A DNA stretch of 64,000 nucleotides, taken from Bromus sterilis (Eukaryota; Streptophyta; Magnoliopsida; Poales; Poaceae). Below the pieces are notes generated by a model. The model made no database searches. It was not told where the DNA came from and was given only the letters and a program-made list of their open reading frames with translations. The position numbers were made by a program, and so were the translations under genes. The stretch covers positions 60,868,001 to 60,932,000 of the forward strand of contig OX465598.1 in assembly GCA_950022295.1 (NCBI GenBank), given 5' to 3'. Shown here piece by piece: positions 33,457 through 45,348 of this stretch (its first letter is position 1; each line of letters begins with the position of its first letter).

Positions 33457-35069
33457 TGATACGTCCAAAACGTATCTATAATTTCTGCTCGTTCCATGCA
33501 TGTTTTGTGTGATATTGCTATGATCTAAATACACTTTCATACATTTTTGATCATATTTGGACTAACCTATTAACTCGGTGCACCCCAGTGCCAGTTCCTG
33601 TTTTCTGCTGTTTTTCTATTTCAGTTTTCCCCCATATAAAAATGCCAGAAAAAATCGGGAAAATTCAGATAAAAAATCAGCGTGACGGAAGCTTCGAGAA
33701 AAGACCGGGAGGGGCCAGAGGGGGGCCAAGTGGCGGCCACCTGGCGCGGCCCCACCCCTGGCCGCGCCAGGGGGCGCCTGGGGCCCCTGGCCCACCTATG
33801 GCTGCGCCCTTTCGCCTATATATCCCCCGTCACGGGAAAACTCCAAAACAAGAACCCTATTCCGCGAACTCGCCTCTGTTCCGCCGCCGCCGCGCTTCCA
33901 AGATCGGGAGCACCAGAAGACCTCTTCCCGGCACCCTGCCGGAGGGAGGATTGACCTCCGGGAGTCTCCTCTCCACCATGGATGCTCCCCGGATGTCCCG
34001 TGAGTAGTTCTTCTTTGACCATGGGTCCGTGATCAGTAGCTATGTGATGTTCTCCTCCCCTGTTTGATCTTCATTGCTTAGACCTCGTGAGCTGCCCTAC
34101 ATGATAGAGGCACCTTTGTAATATTTCTGCAATTGCTATGTTGAGTTTGATCGGATCTGATGGATTATGAGATTATGTTCAGATTGTGATAGAGTAATAT
34201 ATTTGGTATTGATCTTTTATATTTTTTTTCCTAAGTAATTCTTGCATGTTCTCCGTTGCTGTTTATTGCTTTGGCCAAGTAGTAGGTAGTGACTCCAAGA
34301 GGGAACGTTGTGCTAGATTGTGGGTTCTTGCCTCCCTGATGACACGCTTTAGTGACAGAAACATGAGTCTAGGGGATGTGCTGTTGCCACAAGGGGGAAA
34401 ACAACGGTTCTTGTGACCGCGGTCACAAGGATTGTTTACTTTACGCAAAGTTCTTTTATTGCAGTTCTCTGTTGCTTTGGGTTTACACTTTGGGTGGGGC
34501 TCGCAACTTAATACCAGCGAGATGTTCTGGATAGATATCTCAAGGTGGATGATTAGTAGTAGATGCAGATGGATTTCGGTCTACTTATTTTGGCGTACTG
34601 CCCGTGCTTTTGAACCTCTTCCTTTCTTTTGTAGCATAGTTAGCATTGTGGTGCGTTCATAATCCTATCAATTGCCTTTCTGTAATTTGTTTACCTCGCA
34701 TAGCAGTTTTATCGTCTTTTGGGAGAGAGACATCACTAGCGAACATCACGTATCCTGGTCTATATCCTTATCATTGTTTCCAAGCTAATATTACTTTCCT
34801 TCTTTTACCTTCTATCATTATCACTTGTGTTTTACCCTTTGTGAACAACAAGACCGGAGAGATTGACAACCTCTCTGAACTTCGTTGGGAACAAAGTTAT
34901 ATGTGTCTGTGTGCAGGTCCACGTCAGTCGCGCCGCTGACACCTACTTATCATATCCGGAGTCCTACGGGAGACAAAACTTGGTATCCTCACCGAGGTAA
35001 ACTCACTGCTAAACTGCATCACGCCTTCCACTTGGGGTTCACCAATGAAGGGCGGGAAGCCTCTAAGAA
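33457..35069 (+). repeat. Beta 3' LTR
   Basis: Matches 5487-7112. It contains the perfect 12-bp dyad 33740-33751 with 33760-33771. Followed by GTAAC (35070-35074). Confidence 0.92.
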
Positions 35070-35074
35070 GTAAC

Positions 35075-35109
35075 CAACGAGAAGTGAGAGAACTATCCTC
35101 ACCGTATCA
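35075..35109 (+). repeat. Alpha 5' LTR, last 35 bases
   Basis: CAACGAGAAG to CGTATCA. The end is the exact reverse complement of the LTR start TGATACG, which fixes the LTR border and shows that the primer site after it belongs to Alpha, not Beta. Confidence 0.9.
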
Positions 35110-35119
35110 AGCTAATTTC

Positions 35120-35137
35120 TGGCGCCGTTACCGGGGA
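35120..35137 (+). promoter_or_regulatory. Alpha primer binding site, tRNA-Asp
   Basis: TGGCGCCGTTACCGGGGA, one mismatch to the complement of plant tRNA-Asp (GTTGCC in place of GTTACC). Lies 10 bases after the LTR. Confidence 0.85.
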
Positions 35138-35262
35138 CTCCAGTCTACAAGATAGGGGAGTTGCACACTATCTTTTATCTTTGCTTTTTAGTCTTGTTAG
35201 TTTACCTTTCTGTTTTTACTTTTGTGTCCCTTAAAAAAATACCAAAAATACCTGCTGCTACT

Positions 35263-36728
35263 ATGGGTTCCAATGAAAACACCAAGTTGTGTGACTTCAC
35301 TAGTCACAACAACAGTGACTTTATCTGCACTCCTATTGCTCCACCTTCCACTTCAGCACCTTCTTATGAAATTAAACCTGCTTTGCTGAACCTTGTTATG
35401 AAAGATCAATTCTCTGGTGCTAGAGATGATGCTGCTTTGCATTTAAATAATTTTATTGAGCTTTGTGATATGCAAAAGTACAAAGAAGTAGATGGTGATA
35501 TTGTTAAGCTTAAGCTTTTTCCTTTCTCCTTGAGGGATGAAGCTAAAATCTAGCTGCAATCCTTACCCAAGAACAATATCGATTCTTGGAGTAAATGCAA
35601 AGATGCTTTTATAGGGAAGTACTATCCCCCTGCTAAAATTATTCAATTGAGAAGTAACATTATGAATTTCAGGAAATTGGATAATGAACACGTTGCCCAG
35701 GCATGGGAACGTATGAAGACGCTTGTCAAGAACTGCCCCACACATGGACTGACTACCTGGATGGTTATCCAGACTTTTTATGCAGGCTTGAACTTTACCT
35801 CACGGAACCTGTTAGATTCGGCCGCGGGAGGAAATTTATGTCAACCACACTTGGTGCTGCCACCAAGCTACTTGATGAGATGATGCTGAACTACTCTCAG
35901 TGGCACACCGAAAGATCTCCAACTGGTAAGAAGGTAAATTCTGTCGAGGAGATCTCCTCTCTAAATGAAAAGGTTGACCTTATCATGTCTCTACTTACCA
36001 AGCAAGCTCCTATTGATCCTCAGAATGTTCCTTTAAATTCTTTGGTTGCTCAAGAACAAATAGATGTGAACTTTATCTCTAGAAACAACTTCAATAATAA
36101 TGCTTATAGGAGTAATTTTGGTAGCAACAATCCTAGGCCTTTCCCATCCAACAACTATGGGAACAACAACACTTATCCTAGCACCAAAAACTCCGCCTTT
36201 GAACTAGAGACCTTGCTCAAAGACTTTATCACTACCCAAAAAGCCTTCAATAAGAGTGTGGAAGAGAAATTAGATACCCTCTCGTCGAAGGTAGACAATT
36301 TAGCCCACAAAGTAGAATTACTTAAAATTAGAACTTCTCCCCTCGAGGAGAGGAAGGCCACTCCTATGAATGCCATCCAAGTAATGAAAACATTAGGATG
36401 TTGGGAAAACTAAAAGAGAGATGGGCTAGAGAAAAGGAGGAAGAAGATAGAATTAAGAGCCTTTCTACCTACTACACAGTAGCCACTATCCAAGTAGTTC
36501 AGGATGTCCAAACTGTTAGCACCCATCACACCCCTAGTCCCACTGGACCTATCAATGCTGATGCTACCACCTCAACCATAGATGAAGAAACCTCTCTGAA
36601 GATAGAGGCTTTCAAACAAGTGAGCCTAAACGATATCACTACCTCCTTGATAGATAGTAGTGACCTAGACTTTGACAACTACACTTTACCTGAAGTTATT
36701 TGTTTCCTACACAAGATGTCTAGAGAAC
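35263..36728 (+). pseudogene. Alpha gag with N-terminal part of protease precursor, broken
   Basis: Starts ATGGGTTCC at 35263. A retrotransposon-gag core follows: FSGARDDAALHL, FPFSLRDEAK, then AWERMKTLVKNCP and FYAGLN. An Asn-rich linker (NNFNNN... NNYGNNN) comes at about 36080-36180 and a coiled-coil segment at 36200-36330. Damage: TAG 35551-35553 in the FSLRDEAKI region (a TGG-type codon), a frameshift near 35830 inside the AAGG block, another near 36390-36410. There is no zinc knuckle. The frame then reaches the Gamma insertion at 36729 and continues at 58487. Gag would form the particle that packs Alpha RNA. Confidence 0.85.
36724..36728. repeat. Target site duplication of Gamma, left copy
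   Basis: AGAAC here and at 58482-58486. Removing Gamma and one copy leaves Alpha's reading frame continuous. Confidence 0.93.
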
Positions 36729-37511
36729 TGTAACAGCCCAGTTTTCATAAAAAATTAAAATTTTGTTTTCGGTGTCAATTGTTTGATTGCCTGATTTGTT
36801 TGCGGTGTTTGCATCCCCGATTTATCGATCGGCGATTATTTTTCTCCCCTCTTATCTCGTACCGGACGGAGACCGACCCTTGCCACCCTGACACTCGACC
36901 TTTGCGACACCGGGTTTCACCCAATCACCGTCGCGAAAACCGGCACAAGTCCAGCCATCGCCACCGGAACGAAAACCCCGCTTAATAATTAAAGGGGATA
37001 TTTTTATAGCGCGCCGGAAAGTGTTCTCGGAACAGTTCCAGTGCGAGGTGAACTCCTCCGGCTCAACGCGCTGATCGCACAGTTCGAAGTTTTACCCGAA
37101 TCGGAGGTCCTGCGGGCCCCCGGCGGTCAGAAACGTGAGCACCGCGCGCGCGAGAGAAAAACCGGGGATGTTTTTGCAAACTGCCAGCCACCGGGGCTAT
37201 ATAAAGACCACCACACTCCCACCCCTTTCTAGGGTTTCCCTAGCACAAAATTGCAGCCACCCCCTCCACTTTGCCCCCAAAATTACTCCATTTTCGCAAT
37301 TACGCTATTTTTGCAGCAAACTCTAGCCCCCCTCGATCTGGACCGTCGGATCGACGGATCCAACGGCCCAGGGCTGTCCACGTCACCAGAACCGAAATCC
37401 AGCCCGCGGTGGAGCTTCTCTCGCGCCCGAGCGCGTCCCGTCCGCCCGTGGCCAACCGGCCGCCGCCGCCATCTCGCTCCGGTGAGCGCGCCGCCCGCTG
37501 CAGGTCTCTCC
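36729..37511 (+). repeat. Gamma 5' LTR, first part
   Basis: Matches 54732-55515 of the 3' LTR. TATATAAA at 37198-37205 is followed by CTAGGGTTTCCCTAG and a GC-rich leader. Ends TCTCC (37507-37511), the target duplicated by Delta. Confidence 0.93.
37198..37205 (+). promoter_or_regulatory. TATA box of Gamma 5' LTR
   Basis: TATATAAA in GGGGCTATATAAAGACC; identical in the 3' LTR at 55201-55208. The CTAGGGTTT-type leader about 35 bases on is typical of plant transcript starts. Confidence 0.7.
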
Positions 37512-37691
37512 TGTAAGTGCATCAAGTGCCCTCCCCTTGAGGTTTTGGAGTTTGATGACAAAACGGTTAAGGGACTGATGTGTTTGTGAGTATAGACAGG
37601 AGAACAGTCCCTGATGAGGTGTTTGACCACCAATGTCGACCCCCCCCCAAAATGTTGAGAAATATTGGAGAAATCGGTGAGTTTCCTGAAG

Positions 37692-37973
37692 AATGAAGTT
37701 GCGCAAAATCCTGAGGAAGTAGGATCCTGAAGCGTTCGGTTGAAGCTGAAGCTGAAGACGATCCTGAGGAAGTTCGCGCTGAAGATGAAGTTGAAGCGTA
37801 GTCTTCGCTAAGACTTTTTATACTTCTTGAGTAATGAAGTTGCGCGAAATCCTGAGGAAGTAGGATCCTGAAGCGTTCGGTTGAAGCTGAAGCTGAAGAC
37901 GATCCTGAGGAAGTTCGCGCTGAAGACGAAGTTGAAGCGTAGTCTTCGCTAAGACTTTTTATACTTCTTGAGT
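37692..37973 (+). repeat. Two 141-bp tandem repeats in Delta LTR
   Basis: Copies start AATGAAGTTGCGC at 37692 and 37833, nearly identical. The same pair stands at 49551 and 49692 in the 3' LTR. Confidence 0.9.
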
Positions 37974-38070
37974 CATAGGAAAACACCGCACTGTTGGAGG
38001 GGTTGAAGAAAACGAGTTCTGAAGGTCTGAGGAAGTGCTCAGTTAGGAATCCTGAAGAAAAACCCTGAGG

Positions 38071-38400
38071 AAATCTCCTGCAGTAGAAGTTCAGTTCCTC
38101 GGGTGTCTGAGACGTTGTTCTTCAGGACACTTAGGAATCTGTCTTCGGTTGAGGAGTCTGGAGACTGCGAGTGCAGTTCTCCTGAAGAGAGAGAAATCTC
38201 CTGCAGTAGAAGTTCAGTTCCTCGGGTGTCTGAGACGTTGTTCTTCAGGACACTGAGGAATTTGTCTTCGGTTGAGGAGTCTGGAGACTGCGAGTGCAGT
38301 TCTCCTGAAGAGAGTGAGATCTCCTGCAGTAGAAGTTCAGCCCTCATGTGTCTGAGACGTTGTTCTTCAGGACACTGAGGTAACTAACTTCGGTTGAGGA
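38071..38400 (+). repeat. Tandem 123-bp repeats (about 2.7 copies) in Delta LTR
   Basis: Copies start at 38071, 38194 and 38317 with A(A/G)ATCTCCTGCAGTAG, each with GTCTGAGACGTTGTTCTTCA. The equivalent array in the 3' LTR starts at 49930. Confidence 0.9.
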
Positions 38401-38542
38401 GTCTGGAGAGAGAATACTTTGACCGTGCCACGTGTTGTGTGGTGAGAGGCTAGAACTTGTCTAGCAACGGTCATTTCCGAGGGCATGAGAGTAATTGCAT
38501 GCATGGGCATTTATGTCCTTTCACCTCGGGTTGCTCCGCGGC

Positions 38543-38550
38543 TATAAATA
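38543..38550 (+). promoter_or_regulatory. TATA box of Delta 5' LTR
   Basis: TATAAATA in GCGGCTATAAATAGCCACC; identical at 50402-50409. A short leader with GAGAGAAAAACTGACAC follows. Confidence 0.7.
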
Positions 38551-39302
38551 GCCACCCCCATCCCCATTTGTGGGTTGGCTGCTCCGAGAGAAAAACTGAC
38601 ACTTGTCATTTGAGAGCAACCCACCTCTGAGGAAACTGAAGAACCTATGTGAGGAAAACCACCAGCCTGAGTAGTTGAGCATTTCTGAGGAAGTCGGTTT
38701 GAGTGATCCGAAGCTTTTTACTCTTGAAGACTGTGATCTTCCAGCCGGTGTAGAAGTCTTCAGTCTGAGGAAGTCAAGATGCAATTGTGACTTCCCGGAG
38801 TGACTGAGTCTGTAAAGGTTTCGGGAGTCTACCTTGAAGAGTCACCTGAGTTATTGGACGGAGTCTGAGGACTTTAGTTCAAGGAGAACAAGGTGAAGAC
38901 TATGTCTTCTGAGTTGAATCTCAGCCTCTCCAACCAGACGTAGAGTTGTCACAGCAACTTGAACTGGTCTACCAAACCATTGTCTTCAATTTCTGGTGAT
39001 ATCTCTTCAATCTCTTAAGCCTCAGTATTATGTCTTCAGTATCTATGTTGACTGCTTGTGCTTCAGCTCTCCCTCTGCTATTAATCTTCATACTATGCAT
39101 CTGAAGCACTTCTGCTTATCTGAATTGATTTATTTCTGTTGCATTATGATGAGCTGCCCTGATGATTACATTCTGTGAAGTTTTATTTCTTCATGATTTT
39201 GGTTACTTCTTCAGCTTCATGATTGCTTCAGTCCTGAAGAAAATCAAAATCTGGTAGCAAAATTGAAAATCTCCCATTCACCCCCCCTCTGGTCGATATA
39301 TT

Positions 39303-40879
39303 CTGTCGAAGCTAGAAAGAGAGTTTTCCACAAGTGCAAGAAACCTGGGCATTACATCGCTGATTGTCCTCTATGGGAAAAGGAAGCTAAACTGAAGAAG
39401 AAGAAGAAGAAAGGGAAAGATGAAAGTTCTGATGAAAAGACAAAGAAGAAATCCTCAAGATCCTCAAGGTCTACTGGATACAGGAATAGCAGTTCCCGTA
39501 AGGCTCGCGCTTATCTCGGGAAAGAATTGGATTCGGAAGAATCTGGTTCCAACCCTGATGTTGAGGAAGAAGAATCTGAAGAATCTGAGGGTGTGGCTGG
39601 TTTGGCTCTTGCCACGACACTTGTCTCAAAGTCAATCTTCAGCACTGAAGAATTTGGTCCATCACATGCTGATGATGAAGCTGAAGACACAACTCCTTCC
39701 TTCTGCTTCATGGCCAAGTCCTCCAAGGTATCTTCTTACTCATCATCAAATCAACCCTCTGATGAAGAACCTGATGAAAACTATGCTAAACTTGCTAAAC
39801 TTGCATCTAAGCAACAACGTGCACTTGAAAAGACTCAGTTCTCATTAAACAAAAGTGATGATATGTTGGTTGAGGAAATGACGAAGACTCAAAAGTTGAC
39901 TGATGAATCAAAAATTCTTCAGTCAAAGTTTGATGACTTGTTCAATCGGCATGAGGCACTCCTTACTGATCATGAAAAGCTGTCTCATGAGTTCCTCATG
40001 AGGAAACAAGAACTTGAACGTGTAAGGATGTCTCATGACGATCTGAAGAAAGAAAATGATTCACTCCTCTCCCAACAGATCATCATGCCACAAGAAGGAT
40101 TCAATCCTCCCTGTTTAAGATGCATTGAACGTGATCAAATTATATCTGTGTCTAGTTCCTCAATGTCTTCAGACTCTGTTATTTCTATTACTTCTGTGGT
40201 ATCTAACCCCTCATCTGAGGATACCATAGACATTGCTGAAGAAAATGCTAGGTTGAAGAGTCTACTGGAAACAGGCATGTTCAAGAGTCTGAAAGGACAT
40301 CAGACTCTCTGTGACATTCTCAAGAAACAGATCCTCAACAGAAACCCGAGGAAAGAAGGCATCGCATTCACTCGGAGACTCAACCCTGATGGGTCTTACT
40401 GGAAACCTGAACAATATCCTGAGACCATTTGGGCTCGAGCAATGATGCCTCCTCCTGATCCCTATACCTTATCTGGTTATGATGCTGTTTCTTCAGACGT
40501 GATGACTGAGTCATTTGACTCAAACTATAAACTATTTAAGAATGGTAATGGTGAGGTATTTGCCAGATTCATCGGAACTAACTGCAGGAACGGTCCTCCA
40601 GTCAAGCAGATCTGGGTGCCAAAGGACCTCATCACTAACCTTCCTGTGAATGCAGATGCAAATGAGCTGAGGATATCATCTGAGGACGATACCTCAAAAG
40701 GAAATGATTATAATCATGTATCTTCTAACCATTTTGTTCACAGGGAAGCTCCTCATAAGAATGCTTACTCATTTGTTTATCCTGATGCTGCCATCTCACA
40801 CCCCATTAGGTCTCACCATCCTCATCAATCCTCATGTGCCTCAAGACCACCCATAAAGATGTGGGTGGTTAAGAACTAA
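39303..40879 (+). pseudogene. Delta gag, N-terminus deleted
   Basis: Starts directly after the LTR truncation, at the zinc knuckle near 39330-39370. The first Cys of the C-x2-C-x4-H-x4-C pattern is Phe (FHKCKKPGHYIADC). It continues with a Lys-rich run, Ser/Glu-rich acidic segments and a coiled-coil region (about 39780-40070), to TAA at 40877-40879 after KMWVVKN. The capsid-forming part before the knuckle is gone, so no particle can form. The frame also reads through the LTR end from 39263, which is an accident of the deletion. Confidence 0.85.
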
Positions 40880-41065
40880 TCATTCTTGCAGGGACATGTC
40901 CTGAGGCAATTACAATTTCTGCAGATCATATGCCCAGGACAACAATAAATGAGTCAGTTGAAGGATAATTATATTGTTTGATTTCATAGAATCAATCCTG
41001 AGGAACATCCTGAGGAATTAATTCTGAGGAATCTTAAACTCCTCAAACTGAGACTGGCTCATAAC

Positions 41066-44000
41066 TTGCTGTATGAGATACTAACTCATTTGCAGGGAAA
41101 GACTGAATGGGTGATGGATAGTGGATGCACAAATCACATGACTGGTGACAGAAGTCTACTTATGGAATCATCACTAAGTCCTTCTTCAAAGAAAACCATC
41201 ACCTTCGCTGATAAAGGTAAAAGTAAGGTATTGGGTCTCGGCAGAGTGGCTATCTCTCGAGACCAACATATTGATAAAGTCATGCTTGTTGAATCTCTTG
41301 GATACAACTTGATGTCTGTATCTATGCTGTGTGATCTTGATCTCGCTGTTCTCTTCGGAAAACATGGTTGTATTGTCTTCATGATTAGCGATAAATCCAT
41401 TGTCTTCAGTGGGGTTAGGAAAGGTGACCTGTATATTGTAGATTTCTCTGAAGGTCCTCAGGTTGCTACATGCCTCTTGGCACGAGCCTCAGAGTGCTGG
41501 CTATGGCATCGAAGACTCGGCCACGCTGGAATGAGAAATCTTCAGAAGCTGGTACTGAAGAAACATGTTCTCGGGATTGAGGAAATCAGATTCTCAAAGG
41601 ACCGGCTCTGTGGTGCCTGCGAAGCTGGAAAGATGACAAAGGCCAATCACCCAGCGAAGACCATCATGACTACTACGAGACCACTGGAATTGCTTCACAT
41701 GAATCTATTTGGTCCTCCAAAGTATTCGAACTTTGGAGGTAACATGTATGGTCTTGTTATTGTTGATGACTTCTCACGATACACTTGGGTGCATTTTCTT
41801 CTCTATAAGTCAGAAACTCCAGCAATCCTCAAGCGCTTCGCCCTGCGAGTCATGAACAACTACAACCTGAAGATCAAGCACATTCGAAGCGACAACGGCA
41901 CTGAGTTCAAGAACTTCGGTGTGGAAGAATTCCTCGATGACTTGGGAATTGCTCATGAATTCTCTGCGCCATACACTCCTCAGCAAAATGGCGTTGTTGA
42001 GAGGAAGAATCGAACCCTCATCGAGATGGCTCGCACGATGCTGGTTGAGTACAATACTCCACTCAAGTGGTGGGCTGAAGCAATCAACACTTCCTGTCAC
42101 ATCGTCAATCGAGTGTATCTTCACAAGTTCTTCAATAAAACATCATACGAGTTAATGGTCGGTAAGAAACCCAATGTAAGTTAATTCAAAGTATTCGGTG
42201 CACCTTGCTGGATATGTGATCCTCATCACGAGTCCAAATTTGCACCCAAAGCATGTGAGGGTTTCATGCTCGGTTATGGTATCAACTCGCACACCTACAG
42301 AGTCTTCAACATTAGTCATTACAAAATTGTTGAAACTGTAGACGTGCGTTTTGATGAGTCTGATGGCTCCCAAAGAGAGCACCTGCCACATGATTTAGGT
42401 GAAGCACCACCTGAAGAACAGATCAAGAAGATGGGTGCTGGTGACATCATTCCTGTGGATCATTCTGAAGAAATCCACATACCTCCTGCTCCTGAAGAAC
42501 ACCCAAATCCTGAAGCGAATAATCCTGATGACGATCCTGATCCTGAGGCACCTGATACGCCTGAAGCTCCTGAAGCATCTGAAGCTGATGCTAACGAATC
42601 TGACAGCAGTGACGAAGATGCGCCTCAAGATCATCCTCCTCGACTTCCTCGTGTGGCAAATGAAGTTCAAGTGGACAAAATCCTCGCTGACATCAACCTA
42701 CCAGGTCCTCTCACTTGTGCAAGAGCTAATCGCATAGCTAACTTTTGTGGGCATTTCTCGTTTGTATCAATTTCAGAGCCCACCAAAGTCACCGAGGCAT
42801 TCCGAGAAGCGGAATGGATTCAGGCAATGCAAGACGAACTTCTTCAGTTTAAACTGAATGATGTTTGGGAACTAGTCAAACGTCCTGATCCTAGAGTTCA
42901 CAATGTCATCGGCACGAAGTGGATCTACCGCAACAAACTTGATGAAGATGGACAAGTCATCAGAAACAAAGCTCGTCTCGTAGCTCAAGGATATACTCAA
43001 GTCGAGGGGATCGACTTCGGTGAAACCATCGCTCCTGTAGCTAGACTTCAGTCCATTCGCATTATGCTTGCATTCGCTAATCATCATAATATCAAGTTAT
43101 ATCAAATGGATGTGAAAAGTGCCTTCCTCAATGGTAATATCGAGGAAGAAGTATATGTTGCTCAACCTCCAGGTTTTGAAGACGCCAAGAAGCCTGATAT
43201 GGTGTACAGATTGAAGAAAGCCCTCTATGGACTGAAGCAAGCCCCTCGGGCTTGGTATGACACACTAAGGGACTTCCTCATCAGCAAGGGCTTCAAATCT
43301 GGTTCCCTCGACCCAACTCTTTTCACAAAACGATATGATGATGCATTATTCATATGTCAAATTTATGTTGATGACATAATATTTGGATGCACTAACAAGA
43401 AATACAGTGAAGAATTCGCATTCTTGATGAGTGAACAGTATCAGATGTCGATGATGGGCGAGCTGAAGTTCTTCTTAGGACTCCAAATTTGTCAACAACG
43501 CAATGGCATCTTCATCTCTCAGGAGAAGTATCTCAAGGAGTGCCTGAGGAAATTCGGAATGCAAGACTGCAAGGGCATCAAGACACCGATGCCTACAAAC
43601 GGACAACTTGGCCCCGATGAAAATGGCAAGGACTACGATCAAATGGTATACCGCTCCATGATAGGTTCTCTGCTATATCTATGTGCATCCAGGCCTGATA
43701 TAATGTTGAGAGTTTGCATGTGTGCCCGATTCCATGCGGCACCAAAGGAATCGCATCACCAAGCGGTGAAACGAATTCTTCGATATTTGGCTCACACCCC
43801 GTCGCTAGGCTTATGGTATCCAAAAGGCACACAGCTGGATCTCGTCGGGTACTCAGACTCAGATTATGCTGGAGATCGAGTGGATCGGAAGTCTACCTCA
43901 GGAACATGTCATTTCCTCGGACGTTCTCTTGTGTGCTGGTCATCGAAGAAGCAGAACTGCGTCTCCCTCTCCACCGCTGAAGCTGAATACATTGCTGCTG

Positions 44001-44317
44001 GTGCAAGCTGCTCACAGCTTCTTTGGATGAAGCAAACCCTGAAGGACTACGGCATCAACCTGAAGAAAGTACCACTACTATGTGACAATGAGAGCGCCAT
44101 CAAGATCTCTCAGAATCCGGTACAACACTCGAGGACGAAGCATATTGAGATACGGTATCACTTTCTTCGGGATCATGTCTTGAAGGAAGATATCATCATC
44201 AGCCACGTGAAGACTGAAGATCAACTTGCTGATATATTCACTAAGCCTTTGGATGAGAAGCGATTTAGCACTCTGAGGTGTGAGCTAAATATCTTAGATT
44301 CCTCAAACGTCCTGTGA
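41066..44317 (+). pseudogene. Delta pol: protease, integrase, reverse transcriptase, RNase H
   Basis: Same frame as gag. Protease WVMDSGCTNHMTG near 41107. Integrase zinc region HRRLGH near 41510. The first catalytic Asp of the HMDLFGP-type block is Asn here (AAT 41702-41704). The other two acidic blocks are normal: RSDNGTEF and GVVERKNR. Reverse transcriptase near 42800-43640 with IYVDDIIFG; RNase H near 43850-44280 with YSDSDYAGD and ADIFTKPLD. TAA at 42182-42184 cuts integrase from reverse transcriptase. 40880-41065 holds two more stops between gag and pol in that frame. A 110-residue acidic Pro/Glu/Asp-rich linker precedes reverse transcriptase. Confidence 0.93.
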
Positions 44318-45348
44318 ATGGACACACATCCTAACGCTTAAACAATATTGAAGAATCCTGATGCACAACACACGATGCGTCGTACTCCTCAACTCATAAG
44401 GAACTACCTTGCTAAGTGTGAAGAAATTAACGTGGAATTGACTCAAGATCCATACGACAATTGTATGGTATCAGGTGTCTCATTCCCTATAAGGTGGGTA
44501 GCGCCACCGCCCAAACACCTCAGGATTTGGTATTCCTCAACTTCCTCAGGATTTGATGTTATTGATCTTCCTCAGGATTCTAAGTCTTCATTACTGATGA
44601 TTATTGTGTTTGTCCTCAACAGCGTTCACCTATAGTTATTGATCTTCAGTTTTTTTGCTTCTTCAACTAGGTGAACGTGATCGGACCCATCCCTCTGTGC
44701 TCACTTATCTAATCTGTCTATCTCATATGCGTTCATCCGGAAATTATATATTCCTCAGGCTGAGGCCTTAAGTCATCATCATTCGCCTGAGACCATTTGT
44801 CTTCGTCTTCAGCCTTTGTCCTCAAGATCCTCAAATCACGGATTTTCTGTTACAACTGTCTTCAATTTTTTGCGATTTTACCGCACGCCATAATTATCCA
44901 CCATCACGATATCCACTGAGGATCCCAACAATCAGGGGCTATCTCGTCCACTAATTTCGCAACCCCTCAGTTTTTACCCCTCTATAAATAGCCCTCTACC
45001 CCCTCCTTCGGTCATTTACCCCCCAACGTTTCTCTCACTCTCGCGCCGCCGTCCTTGAGCTCCTCAAGCTCGAGCGCTAACGTCGCCGGAGTTCGCCGTC
45101 GCCGGGGAAGAAGACTCATTGTTCCTCAGCATTCGCCTCAGTCTGGTATGCTTATTCCTCAGTGGCTTATTCCTCAGCATATTATTCCTCAGTACTGTTG
45201 TGTCCTCAGGCCAGTTCATCCTCAACTGTACTGCTAGCCTTCTGAGACCTGTACCTATGCATCATTCCTTTGTTTTCCTCAGCCTATTCCTCATGAACGC
45301 ATATAACCGTACCCCACTTCCCTCGCAACTTAATTCTGTCACAGGTAC
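44318..45348 (+). other. Delta spacer between pol and third ORF, with leader-like features
   Basis: About 1 kb without a convincing gene. The second half holds TATAAATA (44983-44990), a C-rich stretch, a GC-rich CGCCGCCG block (45040-45105), and then several TTCCTCAG units up to a TCTGTCACAG acceptor-like site before the ATG at 45349. It looks like a promoter plus leader, or an intron end. Confidence 0.5.
44983..44990 (+). promoter_or_regulatory. Putative internal TATA box before Delta third ORF
   Basis: TATAAATA in CCTCTATAAATAGCCCTC, similar to the LTR TATA context (GGCTATAAATAGCC). It lies 359 bases before the ORF start. Function is inferred. Confidence 0.4.

Larger units (their letters stand above)
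5487..35069 (+). mobile_element. Beta: non-autonomous gypsy-type LTR retrotransposon, sister of Alpha
   Basis: 5' LTR 5487 to about 7112, 3' LTR 33457-35069, flanked by GTAAC at 5482-5486 and 35070-35074. It inserted 35 bases before the end of Alpha's 5' LTR. The interior is 7113-8260 plus 30878-33456, split by Epsilon. It codes for one gag-protease ORF and nothing for reverse transcriptase or integrase. The LTR right end is less clear than Alpha's: the 5' copy reads CTAAGCAA before GAGAATTTCTGG, the 3' copy CTAAGAA before GTAAC, so the border is uncertain by one or two bases. Confidence 0.88.
37512..39302 (+). repeat. Delta 5' LTR, truncated at its right end
   Basis: Matches 49371-51161 base for base in register. 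The last nine bases of the full LTR (GCACTTTCA in the 3' copy) are missing, and sequence jumps into gag near its zinc knuckle. TATAAATA at 38543-38550. Confidence 0.95.

Noticed and set aside
33457..35137. Beta 3' LTR followed by a primer site, which looks like a new element's 5' LTR
   Set aside because: GTAAC separates them, and the 35 bases after it complete Alpha's LTR to CGTATCA, so the primer site and gag belong to Alpha.
37567..38347. Repeated Ser-rich and ELLLQEISLSSGE-type frames on the minus strand of Delta's LTR
   Set aside because: Shadows of the 141- and 123-bp tandem repeats; non-coding LTR.
38071..38400. Spaced repeats that might suggest a CRISPR-like or satellite array
   Set aside because: Direct tandem units without unique spacers, within a eukaryotic LTR and present in both LTR copies.
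44348..44635. A 95-codon frame after Delta pol
   Set aside because: No domain, no similarity I recognise, and it lies in the spacer; the start is arbitrary.
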